64,000 nucleotides of DNA from assembly GCA_030144725.1 (NCBI GenBank), contig JASKMD010000002.1, positions 1,385,611 through 1,449,610 on the forward strand, written 5' to 3'. Numbering within the stretch: the first letter of the stretch is position 1; each line of letters begins with the position of its first letter. Origin of the DNA: Haematococcus lacustris. Taxonomy: Eukaryota; Chlorophyta; Chlorophyceae; Chlamydomonadales; Haematococcaceae. Both the position numbers and the translations under genes were made by a program. The notes under the pieces are model-generated. The model was not told the origin of the DNA. It saw only the letters and a list, made by a program, of their open reading frames with translations, and made no database searches. Positions 21,371 to 32,790 of this stretch are shown one piece after another.

Positions 21371-22120
21371 CACCATTTGAGTCGGGCCACTATTGCCCGC
21401 TAGTATATTCCCGCTAGTGGCTGCTAGTGGGTACTACTGATCCGGCTCTAATGGAGGCCCTGGTGAGGGACAAGGGGGCTGTCATATGAAGCAACCCTAA
21501 GCCAAACAGGCACCGAGACACCTGGTATCTTTTGGAGTGTTCAACAGTTAGGCGTCCCCGGAGTGTAGGGTCATCTGACATACCTGGTTAAATGTGCCCA
21601 GGCGCCGCGTTCCTTGCTGGGGCAGGGCAGCTGAGCATCCCAGCGGATGGTGGCCTATGGCGGTGCTGGCCATCAGTGCACATATGAATGTGGCAACTGA
21701 TGCTTGGAAACTCCTTACCAAGCGCCAGTGCATCAAGCAATGCTCTGGAGCAATACGCTGGATACGCTTAATACGCTGGTATGCATGATAGCGACAGCAC
21801 CAATGACGTTAACTAACTTATATAACGTTCCAAATGTACAGCAGTATGAATGACGTAGCGCACCAAGCCAATGCACTCATTGCATGCAGAACGTTTGAGA
21901 GACAGAAGTGCAACAGCAAGCAAGCGTGGCAATGCACTGGAGTAACAGCATCAACGACATTTATGCACTGATAGAACAGGCGATATGTGCGGGTGATGCG
22001 GGTTGCGTAAAGCACAGCAGTTTCTCTGATGCAGCGCATCTTATGGTTTCCTAGGGTGTAGCACATGTGAATGATAGGAGTGCGATTGCAAGCACAGCCC
22101 TCTCACTTCCACCTCCATTG
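21371..22120. other. Mostly empty; one short nuclease-element fragment
   Basis: Bases 21476-21493 repeat ggctgtcatatgaagc, also found at 19847-19862 upstream of RuvC-I in copy A. A small piece of another element copy therefore lies here. The rest has no supported gene. Confidence 0.4.
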
Positions 22121-25100
22121 CTAGGGAGTCCTGTCAGCTGGTCCAGTCCTGGATAGCATAGCTCGTACACTGGCATGAGAGTGGGTGGCTTTCAAATCTG
22201 GATTTTCTCGTAGAAAGCTGTCTGCCTCATGCATGGATTTCACGGCTTCCATCACTGCTACACCATCACTGCCTGCCTTGGTGGACGCGTCCCATCCACC
22301 GTCACCGCCTTCCACCTTGCCGCTGCCAGGTGCAGCTACTCGTCCACTACGGCAACTCATGGCGCTCCTGCATCCAGTGGGTGCCCAGCCCAGGCCATGC
22401 ACTAGGTCCAGCACCCTCCCATGCCTGCTGCCTGCTGTGCCCTGGGTTTGCACTGAGGCTGAAAGGGTGCATAGCGGCCGCCAGGCAGCAGTGGCTCAAG
22501 CTGCATGAGGTGCATGGAGCAGGGGCGTGTGTGGAGCGCATGGATGGCAGGGAGTCAGGTTCAGCCCAGGCTGTGCACACTGCCTGAGGCCCGGCCCTGC
22601 AGCACGAGGCAACCTAGCCCTGCAGCGCCCACTCATGTGCCCTATGACAGCAGGCTGATTAGCGACGGCAGAGGGAGCTGGGACTGCAGCGAGCGCCGCG
22701 GTTGGCCCATGTCGGCACCAGGTGCCAAGAGGTCACACCTGTGAGTACACCTCATTAGCGCACCTTGCCTCAGACATGCCGGCCACGGACTGGCAGTCAT
22801 CTGCTCCCCTTGCTGCCAGGTGGCTGGCCTGAGCAGCCCGCGTCCGTGACACATGCCTCATGGCACGCACGAAGCTGCTGCGCCAAGCTTTGTCGTCCCC
22901 CTTGTTTGTCTCCTCCACTTCTTCCAGAGCCTGGGGATGGTGAGGCAGCCATGGCTGGCCCAGCAACCTGGTGTGCCCCTCTCAAGACAGGCCAGCCCTC
23001 CTCGTGCCTGGGGCCTTGTTAGGGTAGTGCATACCTGCAGCGTGTCTTTGAGCTCCAGGTCGTCCAGTGTCGACATGAACCTGTCAAAGTCCAAGCTGCC
23101 AGCAAAGGCCAGCAGCTCTTCCTCCTCGGCATCAGCAGCATGCACCACCTCCTTCTCTGTCAAGGCCCATGCAGGCTTTGTGCTCACACAGCCTCTGCTG
23201 CCCGCCTTCCCACTGCTCTGCATGCACGTGATCACACACACGATAGATGGTGATGAACGCACTCGTCTGTTACAGCATTCGCAGCAGCATTGCTTGGCCA
23301 CCCTCCTACCTTGACTTTGTGCCCAGTCCCAGCTGGTAATGGCGCCCTGCCGCCTGTGTCTGCCCCTGTATGCTGCGTTGCCATGGCCTCCCCAGCTGCA
23401 GTGACTGAGACTGGGGTTGTCTTCCTTGACAGGGAGTGTGTAGCATTACATGCAGGAGGTGACGTGTCATGGGCTGGCTGCACATCTGGGGCTGGCATGA
23501 ACTCGCTCTGCTGACTGCCTTCAGGTACTTCGCCGTGTGTGTGCTCCTTTGCATGAGGTCCAGTGGAGCCAGCATGACGCATGGCTGGACGCCAGAAGCT
23601 GACATCGCCACCTGCGCAGGCGCGCTTCGGTCAGCGCTGCTTGCACCAGTGGCAGCAGCCCCCTAACCCCCCGCCCCAGGGCAGTCAAAGCGTGGCAGGC
23701 GCAGGGATTGTCTCTGAACCCTCACCTGCCCAGCCCCCATCACCCTCACCCCAATGGCGAGGGTTGGAATTCACTTCATGAAGCTGGATGGCAAAGTGCT
23801 CCATGGGATGTGCATGCAGCTGGGGCTAACCAAGCAGACACTCGCAGCCTGATCCAGGGAGCCAGCCCACAAGGCCCCATGAAGCAGGTGGGTCAGCGCA
23901 AGCGAGCTGGCCAGCCGGGGGCATGAGCTTGCAAGGATGGTGGAGATATACAGTGTCAGCGTGTGTGTGCACTACGCACACCCCCTCCCCAGCACCCCTG
24001 CCCCCACCCCCCAGCAGCTGGCCCCTCCAGGCAGCAATGCCCTAGCGGCAGCAGCAGCAGCTGCAGGTGCAGCAGCAGGTACCCCTCAAGAAACCTCCCC
24101 CACATCGGCAAGGGCCTAGCTGAAAAGTAATGTTCGATACAGCCATGCAAACTGGGGTGGGCATTGATCCCGGCGCCATCCAGGCAGTCAGTGCAGCTTC
24201 AGGGTTATGGGATGGGGCGCCAGGCAAGCTAGTGAGAGACAGGCCGGCCCAGTGGAAGCTGATCATGGAAGGTGCGGCAGGCCACTGGCCTGAACAATGC
24301 CCGCCGCAACACTGTACAACAGCCAGCATCTGGCTGCCGCCGGTACAGCTGGCTCTACCTTGGAGGCCAACCTGCAGCACATCAGCGTCACACTGGCCAC
24401 CTGGGACAGGGTGTGGGAGGTCTGCCTGGATCCCAAGTGGCCATGGCAGCAGCTCAGGTTGTACGAGGCCCAGGGCCGGAGCAATCTTTCAGGATGGTGA
24501 GGTGGGAGATGTATTGGAAGTTTGTGGGATCGCATGAAGTGAACGAGTAGCTGACTGACGTGCCATGTCAAACCTGGTACCACCATGTGTACCCCTGTAT
24601 GCATGTCTGCAGCTGAGGTGTCATGGGAGCGTCACAGTGTCAAAGGAGGTTCCTGGAGTTTTCAAGGAACTGTGTCAAGCAATTGTGTCAAAGATGTATG
24701 TCAAGAAACTTCTCTGGAGTTCTCAAGGAAATCTTTTCTGGAGCAGCTGCATTGGCACCTGGGGTTGGGAGCGCCACAGCTATGTCAAGCAACTGGTGGT
24801 CCTCAGTGGTACAACTGGCATCGGCACCCGGGGTGGGGGCTGAGCCAGTGCTGCAGGCCTGTCGCAAGGTGGTGGAGAGGCCCAGGGGTACAGACCAGCG
24901 GCGGGCTAGGGTGATGCTTGAGGATGAGCTTCGCACCAGCCAGGTCAGCGCAGCAGTACATAGCCGACAGGAGTGAGAGATGGACCCAGACTATGAGCAG
25001 CCCACCAGGCCTGGTGTCTAGAAGCCCCCAGCAGGGCAGGTGGACCACCAGCTGCTGTGCCCAGCGTGGAGCCAGCAGACCAGCCAGTCCAGGGCCTGAT

Positions 25101-25950
25101 GTGGTGCTCAGTAGTGGCCCTGCACCTGGCTAAGTAGCCTCCACATAGCCAGGCAACCACTCTGCCAGCAGCCTCGAAGCCTGGGGCCGGTGCTTCCCCG
25201 CCAGCCAGCACTAAGCGCACCAAGGCTGACCAGCCTGCCGAGCCCACACAGCCCACCAAGGGCAAAGGCAAAAGCAAGGCTGACAAACACAGCCCCCAGC
25301 ACCGCAGCCAGGCAGGTGGCTAGACAGGGACTGCAATGAAGCGTTGAACATGCAGCGCATTGAGGAGAGCAGGTGGCGCCCGCTGGTGCTGTGCTCACAG
25401 ACTGACCTGTCTGAGCTGCCTGCCAAGGGCATAGCTTGAGCTGGGCTACAAGCGGCAGCGAGACTGTCCACTCAAGGCCCAACAGCAGCAGCAGCAGCAG
25501 CCTGAGGCACAGGAATGCTGTCTTGGTCTGAGCTGTTCTTAGCTTCTACGCATGCCACGCCGGTGTCATGTCATGTGAGTGTATGTTACATCACTACCTG
25601 CCAGGATGGTAGACCGAAGCTTTGCATTGAAATGGCTGACTGATTCTGCCTTCTTCGCCTCCTCTGTTTGCTGCTTCTCCAGCTGTGCTTGTGAGGCATG
25701 TCGCCGCTTCTCCACCTCCCTCAACCATAACTTGTGTATGTAGTTGACGTTGGCAGGGGCCAGCTCATCCAATGCAAAATCAGCCAGGTCCTGCATCATA
25801 ACTCACATAAGATGCATGCTGGGGGGCTTCAAGCAGTGCAAAGGATACCTGGCGAGTGATGGTGTAGCCGAGAGGAGTCAGCGACTCCGTAGCAGAAGAA
25901 GGCTTGAATGGTGAGCTAGCTGAAATGCCACCTGGCCGATCCGCCAACAT
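22121..25950 (-). CDS. Uncharacterised 388-residue coiled-coil protein, six exons
   Basis: Exons on minus: 25950-25849, 25790-25598, 23611-23310, 23217-23035, 22930-22739, 22315-22121. All junctions keep phase and the sum is 389 codons with the stop. The N-terminus reads MLADRPGGISASSPFKPSS, then a charged helix (LWLREVEKRRHASQAQLEKQ), a Ser/Thr/Pro linker, the acidic block EEEELLAFAGSLDFDRFMST with LDDLELKDTLQ, and the tail FLRENPDLKATHSHASVRAM. No enzyme domain, signal peptide or membrane segment. The short motifs feel like those of uncharacterised proteins of ciliated organisms, but that is a weak impression. Intron 2 (2.0 kb) houses nuclease copy B antisense. It is divergent from KIFBP with 236 bp between start codons. 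Confidence 0.75.
23757..25530 (+). pseudogene. Fanzor/TnpB-like RuvC nuclease, copy B (long, broken)
   Basis: It matches copy A along most of its length. Near 23770-23860 is IHFMKLDGKVLHGMCMQLGL, probably N-terminal. RuvC-I is GVGIDPGAIQAVSAASG (Asp 24166-24168), RuvC-II is VMLEDELRTSQVSA (Glu 24926-24928), and RuvC-III is WLDRDCNEALNMQRIEESRW (second Asp 25329-25331). The position of the intron before the RuvC-II block is shared with copy A (acceptor text ...gcatgtctgcag near 24612). Several frame changes, a stop soon after RuvC-II and a TGA at 25437 disable it. It lies wholly inside intron 2 of the orphan gene, on the opposite strand. Confidence 0.75.
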
Positions 25951-26186
25951 TACTCCCTATGTAACGACATCGCATCAGCATTGATATCTGCTTGGCACAA
26001 AGCACGGGGTCCTGACGGGCCGCGCACTTTTATAGGGTCGGACATGTCCCTCGCGCTCTGTTGTCGCCGGTGTGCGAATAGAGACTAAGCAAGGCCGCTG
26101 TTTAGGCTGCACACTGATGTTCGGCGAACATTCGAAGGCTCACACGAAGTAGTCCTATATTTGTTGCCACACTGCAATATTTAGAC
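25951..26186. promoter_or_regulatory. Short divergent promoter between the orphan gene and KIFBP
   Basis: Only 236 bp separate the two start codons, which point away from each other, so both promoters and 5' leaders must lie here or overlap. The sequence holds an AT-rich 'cacttttatagg' near 26026 and 'tgcaatatttag' just before the KIFBP start. No experimentally known element is recognised. Confidence 0.5.
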
Positions 26187-29100
26187 ATGGCAGTGCTAGC
26201 TGATCCCGATGGCTTGGATGACGAAGTCGATGAGCGCCAGCCCTATGCTCACAAGTACAAGGCGGCAGATGCACTACTGCAAGCGATGGAAGGCAGCGAC
26301 GATAGTCTTTCCAGAGCCATGCTTAACGCAAAACGCGGTCTCCTTCTACTTGAGACAGATTTGCTGAAGGATGGAGAGGACTGTGTGCAAGCAGCTCTGC
26401 CTGTGCTCAGCTCACATGTTGGTAGAGCTTGCCCATGCGCCAACAACAAGGACCCAGCCTCCAGCACAGCTCTACAGGACCAGGCTTGCAGCCAGCAGGA
26501 GACAGGGGCACTGTGCAAGCTGCAGCAAGATTGCTACAACTCGCTGGCAGTTCTGTGGTGCTCAAGGGGTGACTACGCAGCGGCTCTGTCATGGCTGAAG
26601 GAGGCGGAGGAGGTGTACAAGCAGCACTTGAGTTGCAACCCTGCAACGGCGAGCAATACAAGCACTGACATTCCCAGAGCTGACACCATGCTAGCGACCC
26701 ACATGCAGTCCCTTGAAGCAGGCTACACTTCCACCCTCTTCTACCTAGCCCAGGTCCATGGCCATGCTGACAACAGAGATCAGTCCGCCCGCTATTGTGC
26801 CGCCACTCTCCAGCGCCAGCTGGCAGCCGGTGAGTGTGACAAGCTCAGCTGCTGGGCAGCAGCCAGCCGTGAGGCTTGACCTATCCCGTGTGCACTGGCT
26901 GTGTGCCGGTCTTTGCTTACAGGCTCATTTGACGTTTCAGAGTGGCTACAGAACTGTGTACAACTGGCCAACTACTACTCCAGCACCCATGCCTTTGCCC
27001 TGGCTGAGCACTGCATTGCGGCAGCCCACTGTGTGCAGCTGCGCCAGCAACGTGTCAGCCACACAGGCCCACCCAGTGGCATGGAGCAGGTTGCCCCAGA
27101 GGTGGAGGCCAACCTGCACCTGGCAGCTGCCAAGCTGGCCATGGCCCGCCTGGCTGCCTCCCACGCTGCCTACATTGCCGGGCAGCCGCCCCTGGATTTG
27201 CCATACCCAGACCCCAGCCACTTCCCATCGCTCCTGTGCTTCCCGTCACTGGCAAATGACATGCCCAGCCTCACTGCCCTGAGCTGGGGCGTGGCTGCCT
27301 TGGCCCAGGACTTTGCCGCTGCTCGCACCATCTTCAATGCCGGGATGGTGGAGTACAACCTGGCCCTGGCATACTACCAGCTAGATGGCTGGGTGACGGA
27401 GCATGTGCATACCTTGATGGACGTCTCCAACATGTTCAGGTCAGGACAGGACAAGCCAGGGTACGCATGTGGAGGTGGCCTAGTGGCTGCAAGGCTGCGG
27501 CTACTGCAGTTGCTAGTGTGATCAAAATAGTCTGTGCTGCTCTTCTCCGCTCTTGCATGCCTGCTGCTGCTGCCACCGCTGTTGCCACTGCGGCTTCAAC
27601 ACCACGTCTTTCTCAGCCTGTACTGTGACATCAGAAACACTGACCCAGTGGGATCTGACAGAGGCCAGCACACAAAACAGCAGTCACGTCGCCACCTGTG
27701 CCGCTGTGCACCTTCCCTGTGTACCCTGGGCCTGCTGTGTGCAGGCTGCCCTGGACCTGCTGTGTGCAGGCTGCCCTGGACCTGCTGTGTGCAGGCTGCC
27801 CTGGACCTGCTGTGTGCAGGCTGCCCTGGACCTGCTGTGTGCACCTGCTGCACCTGCCCTGGACCTGCTGTGTGCAGGCTGCCCTGGACCTGCTGTGTGC
27901 ACCTGCTGCACCTGCCCTGGACCTGCTGTGTGCAGGCTTCTGGCAGCGTTTGAGCGCGAGCCACACCGGCAGGCAGCCATGCACAAGCAGCGGGTGCAGC
28001 GGCTGCAGCCCGTGTCTGGCTCAGCACTGAACAAGGAGCACTACCTGGGGCTAGTGCGCTCCATTGAGCTGGAGCTGGGCGCAGCCTGGCGGGATGCGAT
28101 GGACGCGGTGGCCCAGGGCAAGGACAGCAAGCAGGTGTGTTAAACGGGACCCACAGCAGCCCAACCCACAGCAACCCAACCTAGGCACCAGCAGTGGTAG
28201 GGAACAGCACACAGAGCACCCGGTAGACATTGCATGGTGCCATGAGTCCTTTGAACATGGGCGGGTTGCAGGCTCACAGGGGCAAAGCGCTGCATGCACA
28301 GTTGGCGTGTACACAGCGCTGCACATAATGCACATGCAGCACAGAGCTGAGCACAGCAGCTTGCACATGTTGCCTGCCTGTGTTTGTGTGTGGCCATGTG
28401 ATGTCCAGTGTGTCAGCTGGCTCAGGGGCTCTGTCACTGCTGCTGCTCCTGTGACTTACGCATGCTCCAGCACATGGATGCTTCCCCACCACACATGTGT
28501 GACGATGCAGCAGGGGCCAAGGCATGAGTGCTGCCCTGCCTATCACAGTCATCAAAGGCTGCACTGGCTGCGGCCACACACTACACGGCATACCTGGACT
28601 CTTACAAGCACTGCGCCACAGCCTCTCTCCCAGCACGCATTGATGAGGACAACGAGGTCATCTTCCTCACAGCCTCCTTCAACTTGGGGCGAGTCATGCA
28701 CCGCTGCTCCTTGGGCAACAACACTCCCCAGAGGTGAGGTGTCAGTGGCACCAGGTTAGGAAAGGGCGTCTTGGGGATGCAACCGTGCACAAGGCATGCT
28801 TACTAATGGCTGTGCAAAGTGAGGACGTTGTGATGGGCGACGTGCGCCATGTCTCTTGTGGTGCAAGGCCACCAGCAATGTTACTTGCTTTTTCGTACCA
28901 CTGCTTGAAACTCTCGCATCACTGTTGATCACAGTACTGCAAGGAAGCCTACCATGCCTTGAAACTCCATGAAGTGTATTGTCCAGCTAGGTATGTCCTG
29001 GTAGATGCCTTACAACTGTGAGTCATGTGTCCCGTGCAGGGAGTTGGACATCATGGTGGGCGCAGTGCGGCATCTGCAGTGGGTGGTGGAGTACGTGGCC

Positions 29101-29250
29101 AAGTATGACATTACTCAATTCAGGGACGAGGCGCGCTTGTCAAAGGAGCTGTCTGACCTGCTGCTAGAGAAAGTAAAAATGATACAGCGCGTCATGGCTG
29201 TGCAGACACAAGATGCCTCAGCACGAACGAGTTATGCCCGCAGCATTTGA
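26187..29250 (+). CDS. KIF-binding protein (KIFBP/KBP)
   Basis: KIFBP binds kinesin motor domains and blocks microtubule attachment. It is an all-helical TPR-like protein. Exons: 26187-26829, 26923-27439, 27936-28134, 28549-28733, 29040-29250, in phase throughout, giving 584 residues, close to animal KBP. Diagnostic blocks: CYNSLAVLWCSRGDYAAALS, STLFYLAQVHGHADNRDQSA with RYCAATLQRQL, MVEYNLALAYYQLDGWVTEH, FEREPHRQAAMHKQRVQRLQ, HYTAYLDSYKHC, and RELDIMVGAVRHLQWVVEYV. The start is the first ATG and follows an AT-rich leader. Intron 2 contains a minisatellite that repeats the 3' splice site of that intron. In algae KBP may act in kinesin control in flagella or division; that role is inferred. 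Confidence 0.93.
27730..27935 (+). repeat. Minisatellite amplifying a splice acceptor (KIFBP intron 2)
   Basis: A unit of about 24 bp (ccctggacctgctgtgtgcagg) is repeated about seven times, with a 36-bp variant containing cacctgctgca. Every unit ends in tgtgcagg, the same text as the true acceptor at 27935/27936. The array therefore presents several equivalent AG sites. Confidence 0.93.
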
Positions 29251-29485
29251 ACCATGTCATACCTGGAGAGCCGGGACTGCAGTACAGCAAAGGAAGAGAT
29301 GGTGTGAGCGAAACATGTGTTGCAGTGCTGCTGATGTTGATAGCAACGTTATGCCCATCAGCCTTGCAATGTTAACATATACCCCCATGCAAATCTAAAC
29401 AGCCTTGACCTTGCCACCTCGATACCATGCTACGAGAGGGTGTTCGATAGCTTGCCGCCGCACTGGCACAAGCATCGGCGTTGAC

Positions 29486-32400
29486 ATGCACATCGTGCGG
29501 GACGTACCCGACAACCTGGTCGCGGCGGCCCTAGCCATCCTTAACGAACCGGACCCTTGGTGCAAAGCCCAACTTTCACAGGCGACCGTGCTAGCATGGC
29601 GGGCTGGGAGCCTGCCCATCCGCCCCCAAACGCAGTTACAAGGCGTACAACCTGGTTCCGCTGGCCAAACAAGTCCAGGCAACTCTACAATTCAGCAGTT
29701 TTGCCACTTCACGGTCCCAGAGAGGCCAGCTAGGTGTGATGACAGGGTAGGCAGGCGTGATGCAAGCAGGGGTCTGTGCTGGTGGCAGTTTAGCACATGC
29801 ATGCATATGCGATGTGCGTGGTGTGCCCTACTGCAGGTACGGCTAGTGCCACCTGGACAGGTGCCCAAGCTGGGCAAAGGCGGCAGCCTGGCGAGTCGTC
29901 AAGCCATTGTGCACAGTCTCTGCCATATTGAGAGCTGGGCGGTAGACCTGTCATGGGACATCATCGCACGCTTTGGAGCTCAGCCTGACCTGGCTCCATT
30001 CTTGCCACATGCTTTCTTCGAAGACTTTGTGTCAGGTAAGGTATCTTCCCTGCACTCGTAATGTCTCGCCAGCATAGACTGGGTGCACTGACCACAGCCT
30101 GCCTGTGACAGCCACTGAGGCAGGCACCCCTGCATCCCCCACCCTTGCGTGATGTGAACATTCCCTGGGTCAGGAGTCCTCGTCCTGCAATGCCACTGTG
30201 CTACACATGCAAATGAGAGAGCATGCCTCTAGTGCCGGGTGCTGGGTGCGCATCCTGGCTGCGACAGTTGCTGATGACGAGTGCCGCCACTTCCTGCTGC
30301 TGGAGGCGCGGCTGCGGGCGCTGGGGTCGCACTACGGGGCGCTGGCAGCACATGACGGGTGCGGCCCAGACCCCACCCAGCCTGCAGCCTGCACCCAGTC
30401 TGCACCCTGCCAGTGGCCCAGGCGCATATGTGCTCGCAAGCGGGACCTGACTCGCCTTCCTCATGTTCATAGCAACACAGTTTCTAGTACCATGCTCACC
30501 AGAAACATTCTCATTGCTTGGAAGGCTGCCCTGGTAAGTTGGGCTGTTCATGGACAGTGGGCTTGTCTGACCTTCATGGACTACTTCCTGTTTGTACATC
30601 ACACACGTCTGAAAGCCAGCCGCATAGGAGGAACCAACAGCGTGACCAGCCAGTCCCAGGCCTGATGTGGTGCCCAGCAGTGGCTCCACGCCAGTCCCCC
30701 CTGGCCCTCGCAGCCAGGCAGCCACCAGACCCGAAGCTTGGGTGCAGTGCTCCCCCGCCAGCCAAGTGCGTTACAGGCAGCCAAGCCCACCCAGCCCAGC
30801 AAGGGCAGAGGCAGGGCCAAGGCTGCCAAACCCAGCCCCACAGGATCATAGTCAGGCAGGGACAGGGACTGCAATGCAGCGATGAATAGCGCATAGGGGA
30901 GAGCAGCTTGCGCACACTGGAGCTGTGCTCAAGGACTGACATGCCAGAGGTGCCCACCTAGGGCATTTGCTGAGCTGGGATATAAGCCGCAGCGAGACTG
31001 CCCACCCAAGGCCCAGCAGCAGCAGCAGCAGCAGCCTGAGGCACAGTAATGCTGCCTGGTTTTGAGCTGTTCTTAGCCTTTGCATCTGCATTTTGCCTTT
31101 GCATGGTACCTGTTGCCTGCTGGGCTGATGTAGGAGGTGCTGCTATCACTGCCTGTCATGCTGTGACTGCAATGTGCGCGGGGTCATTGCCCTCAGGCTT
31201 GGTGATATCAGTGTGTGAGCCTGCTGCCCACTGTTGGCTTGCTTCCTGCATGGTCTTTGCCTGTTGCCCGTTGCGGCCCTGTTGCCTGCTGAGCACCACG
31301 CACCCCTTCACTGCAACGCCGAGCAGGCTGTGGGAGAGCGCCGCCCGCACGGCTCACAAGCTGCCGGCCCGACTGGCCGTGGAGCATTGCGTGCACGAGG
31401 CGCGTGGGCTGGATCGGTTGCCAGCCACCATCGACAACTTCCGACGCAATGGAGACGAGGAAACGGGTGCGGCTCAACATGTCAGTGGGCTCTGGCAGGC
31501 TCTGTGCCTCGTTGGAAGCCCTGCAGCGTGCAGACCTACAGACTCAATCCCACCCAACACCTTGTTCCTGTGTTTTGGGCATGGGCCAGCAGCTGCAGGG
31601 CAGGGGTGGTCCGTCACCAAACATGCTGGTGGGCCTAGGCAGGCAGGCTCTGTACACCATTGTAAAGCCATTTACACCATTTACACCATTTACACCATTT
31701 ACACCATTTACACCATTGTACCCAGCAGACCAACAGCCACGCTGCAGCCCAGCACCTACAATGCAGGTCAAGTGCATTGAAGTGAGAGCCAGCAGCCACT
31801 GTGCGGGGGTTAGCAGCACAAGGGCAGGCAGGTGGGGCACCACCCCTGCAGTGTGAAGGTCTGCTCACAGGGGCACCACCCCTGCAGTGCAAAGGTCTGC
31901 AGCCTTAGGGTGCATTGCACTGCTCACAGGGGCGCTGCATCGCCCTAGCAGCTGGCTTCCGCCAGCTGCCCTGCAGGGCGATGAGTGTGCAGGGCGGTGT
32001 GCTTGCCTGCCCTGCAGCGGTGTTGCTGGAGGCGGTCATCTACCCCGAGGAGGTCACCCACTGCGCAGCGGGGGTGCGCTGGCTGAAGCATCTGTTCCAG
32101 GCTGCTCGGGACATGAAGCCAGACCCGTCACACCTCCAAGACAGCGAGGGCGTGGGCACGCAGGTGGGTGGGCCAGATCCCTCCAGGCCTGTTCAACCTC
32201 AGTGGCTGGCAGCAGTATGACGTGCACAAGGCGCTGCTGCCCAATGCAAGTGCACGTCCATGTACATACTGTATCGGAGCATTCTCAGGCTGGCTGACAA
32301 GTGCCCTAGGTCGCTGACAACGAATGCTTGGCAACATGCGTGTGTGCGTGTGTATGTGCAGGGCTTTCAGAACCATGAGTGGATAGCGGAGGCATGCGCG

Positions 32401-32532
32401 GCGGTAACAGTTGAGGCGTGGTTTCACCAGCTAGTCCGTGCCAACTTCCATGGCTCGTTGCGGCCGCCCTTCAATGAGGCTGCACGGGCAAAAGCTGGAT
32501 TTGCAAAGAGCTGGTATGAGCCTTTGAGTTGA
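29486..32532 (+). CDS. DUF455 ferritin-like protein
   Basis: Six exons join in phase: 29486-29746, 29837-30035, 30268-30358, 31327-31466, 32018-32163, 32362-32532, for 335 residues. The start is the ATG reading MHIVRDVPDN, after which LVAAALAILNEPDPWCKAQL matches the family N-terminus. The four-helix metal-site pattern is visible: CHIESWAVDLSWD (Glu about 119), DECRHFLLLEARL (Glu 158, His 161), HEARGLDRL (about 208) and YPEEVTHCAAG (about 242-245). DUF455 (PF04305) is a ferritin-like superfamily branch of unknown substrate. Nuclease-element piece C sits in intron 3 and piece D starts just after the stop. A decamer array is in intron 4. Confidence 0.88.
30610..31090 (+). mobile_element. Nuclease-element 3'-end fragment, copy C
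   Basis: It begins near NQQRDQPVPGLMWCP (copy A has SQQRDQPVRGLMWCP), keeps the Lys/Ala/Pro-type insert and RuvC-III RDCNAAMN (second Asp 30867-30869). It then runs through several stops to a Gln-rich end and a tail (tgagctgttcttagc) shared with copy B. The 5' two thirds are absent. It lies in intron 3 of the DUF455 gene, same strand. Confidence 0.72.
31664..31718 (+). repeat. Decamer tandem repeat (tttacaccat), about 5 units
   Basis: Perfect tttacaccat units, in DUF455 intron 4, flanked by caccattgta on both sides. Confidence 0.95.
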
Positions 32533-32569
32533 TGCACATGTGACATGTCTGCATTGCTTGACACGGGCC

Positions 32570-32790
32570 TCCATGAGCCGCTACAAGCGGCTGCAAGACC
32601 GCCCACCCAAGGCCCAGCAGCGACAGCAGCCTGCTGAGGCACACTAGTGTTGCCTTACTTGCATCAGTACATGCATGTCATGCCGATTCTATGCATGCCA
32701 AATATAGGCTATAGCCCTGGGCCAGGCAATGGTGAAAGTAGAAGGCGCCCATGCCATGTGAGTGCAAGGTATTCCACACAAATGAAACAC
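32570..32790 (+). mobile_element. Nuclease-element 3'-end fragment, copy D
   Basis: Starts within the last codons (RYKRLQDRPPKAQQ, then QQPAEAH and a stop at 32647) and continues about 140 bp through the conserved tail. No RuvC motif is kept. It begins about 40 bp after the DUF455 stop codon, so it may supply 3' UTR or polyadenylation sequence to that gene. Confidence 0.7.

Noticed and set aside
28935..28990. A 56-nt candidate exon in KIFBP (YCKEAYHALKLHEVYC) with good acceptor and donor
   Set aside because: Including it breaks phase. Joining 28733 directly to 29040 keeps phase and matches the family, so it is at most a frame-shifting alternative exon.
32180..32250. Text LSGWQQYDVHKALLPNAS between DUF455 exons 5 and 6
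   Set aside because: It has no matching splice borders and is not needed to keep the DUF455 frame; left as intron.
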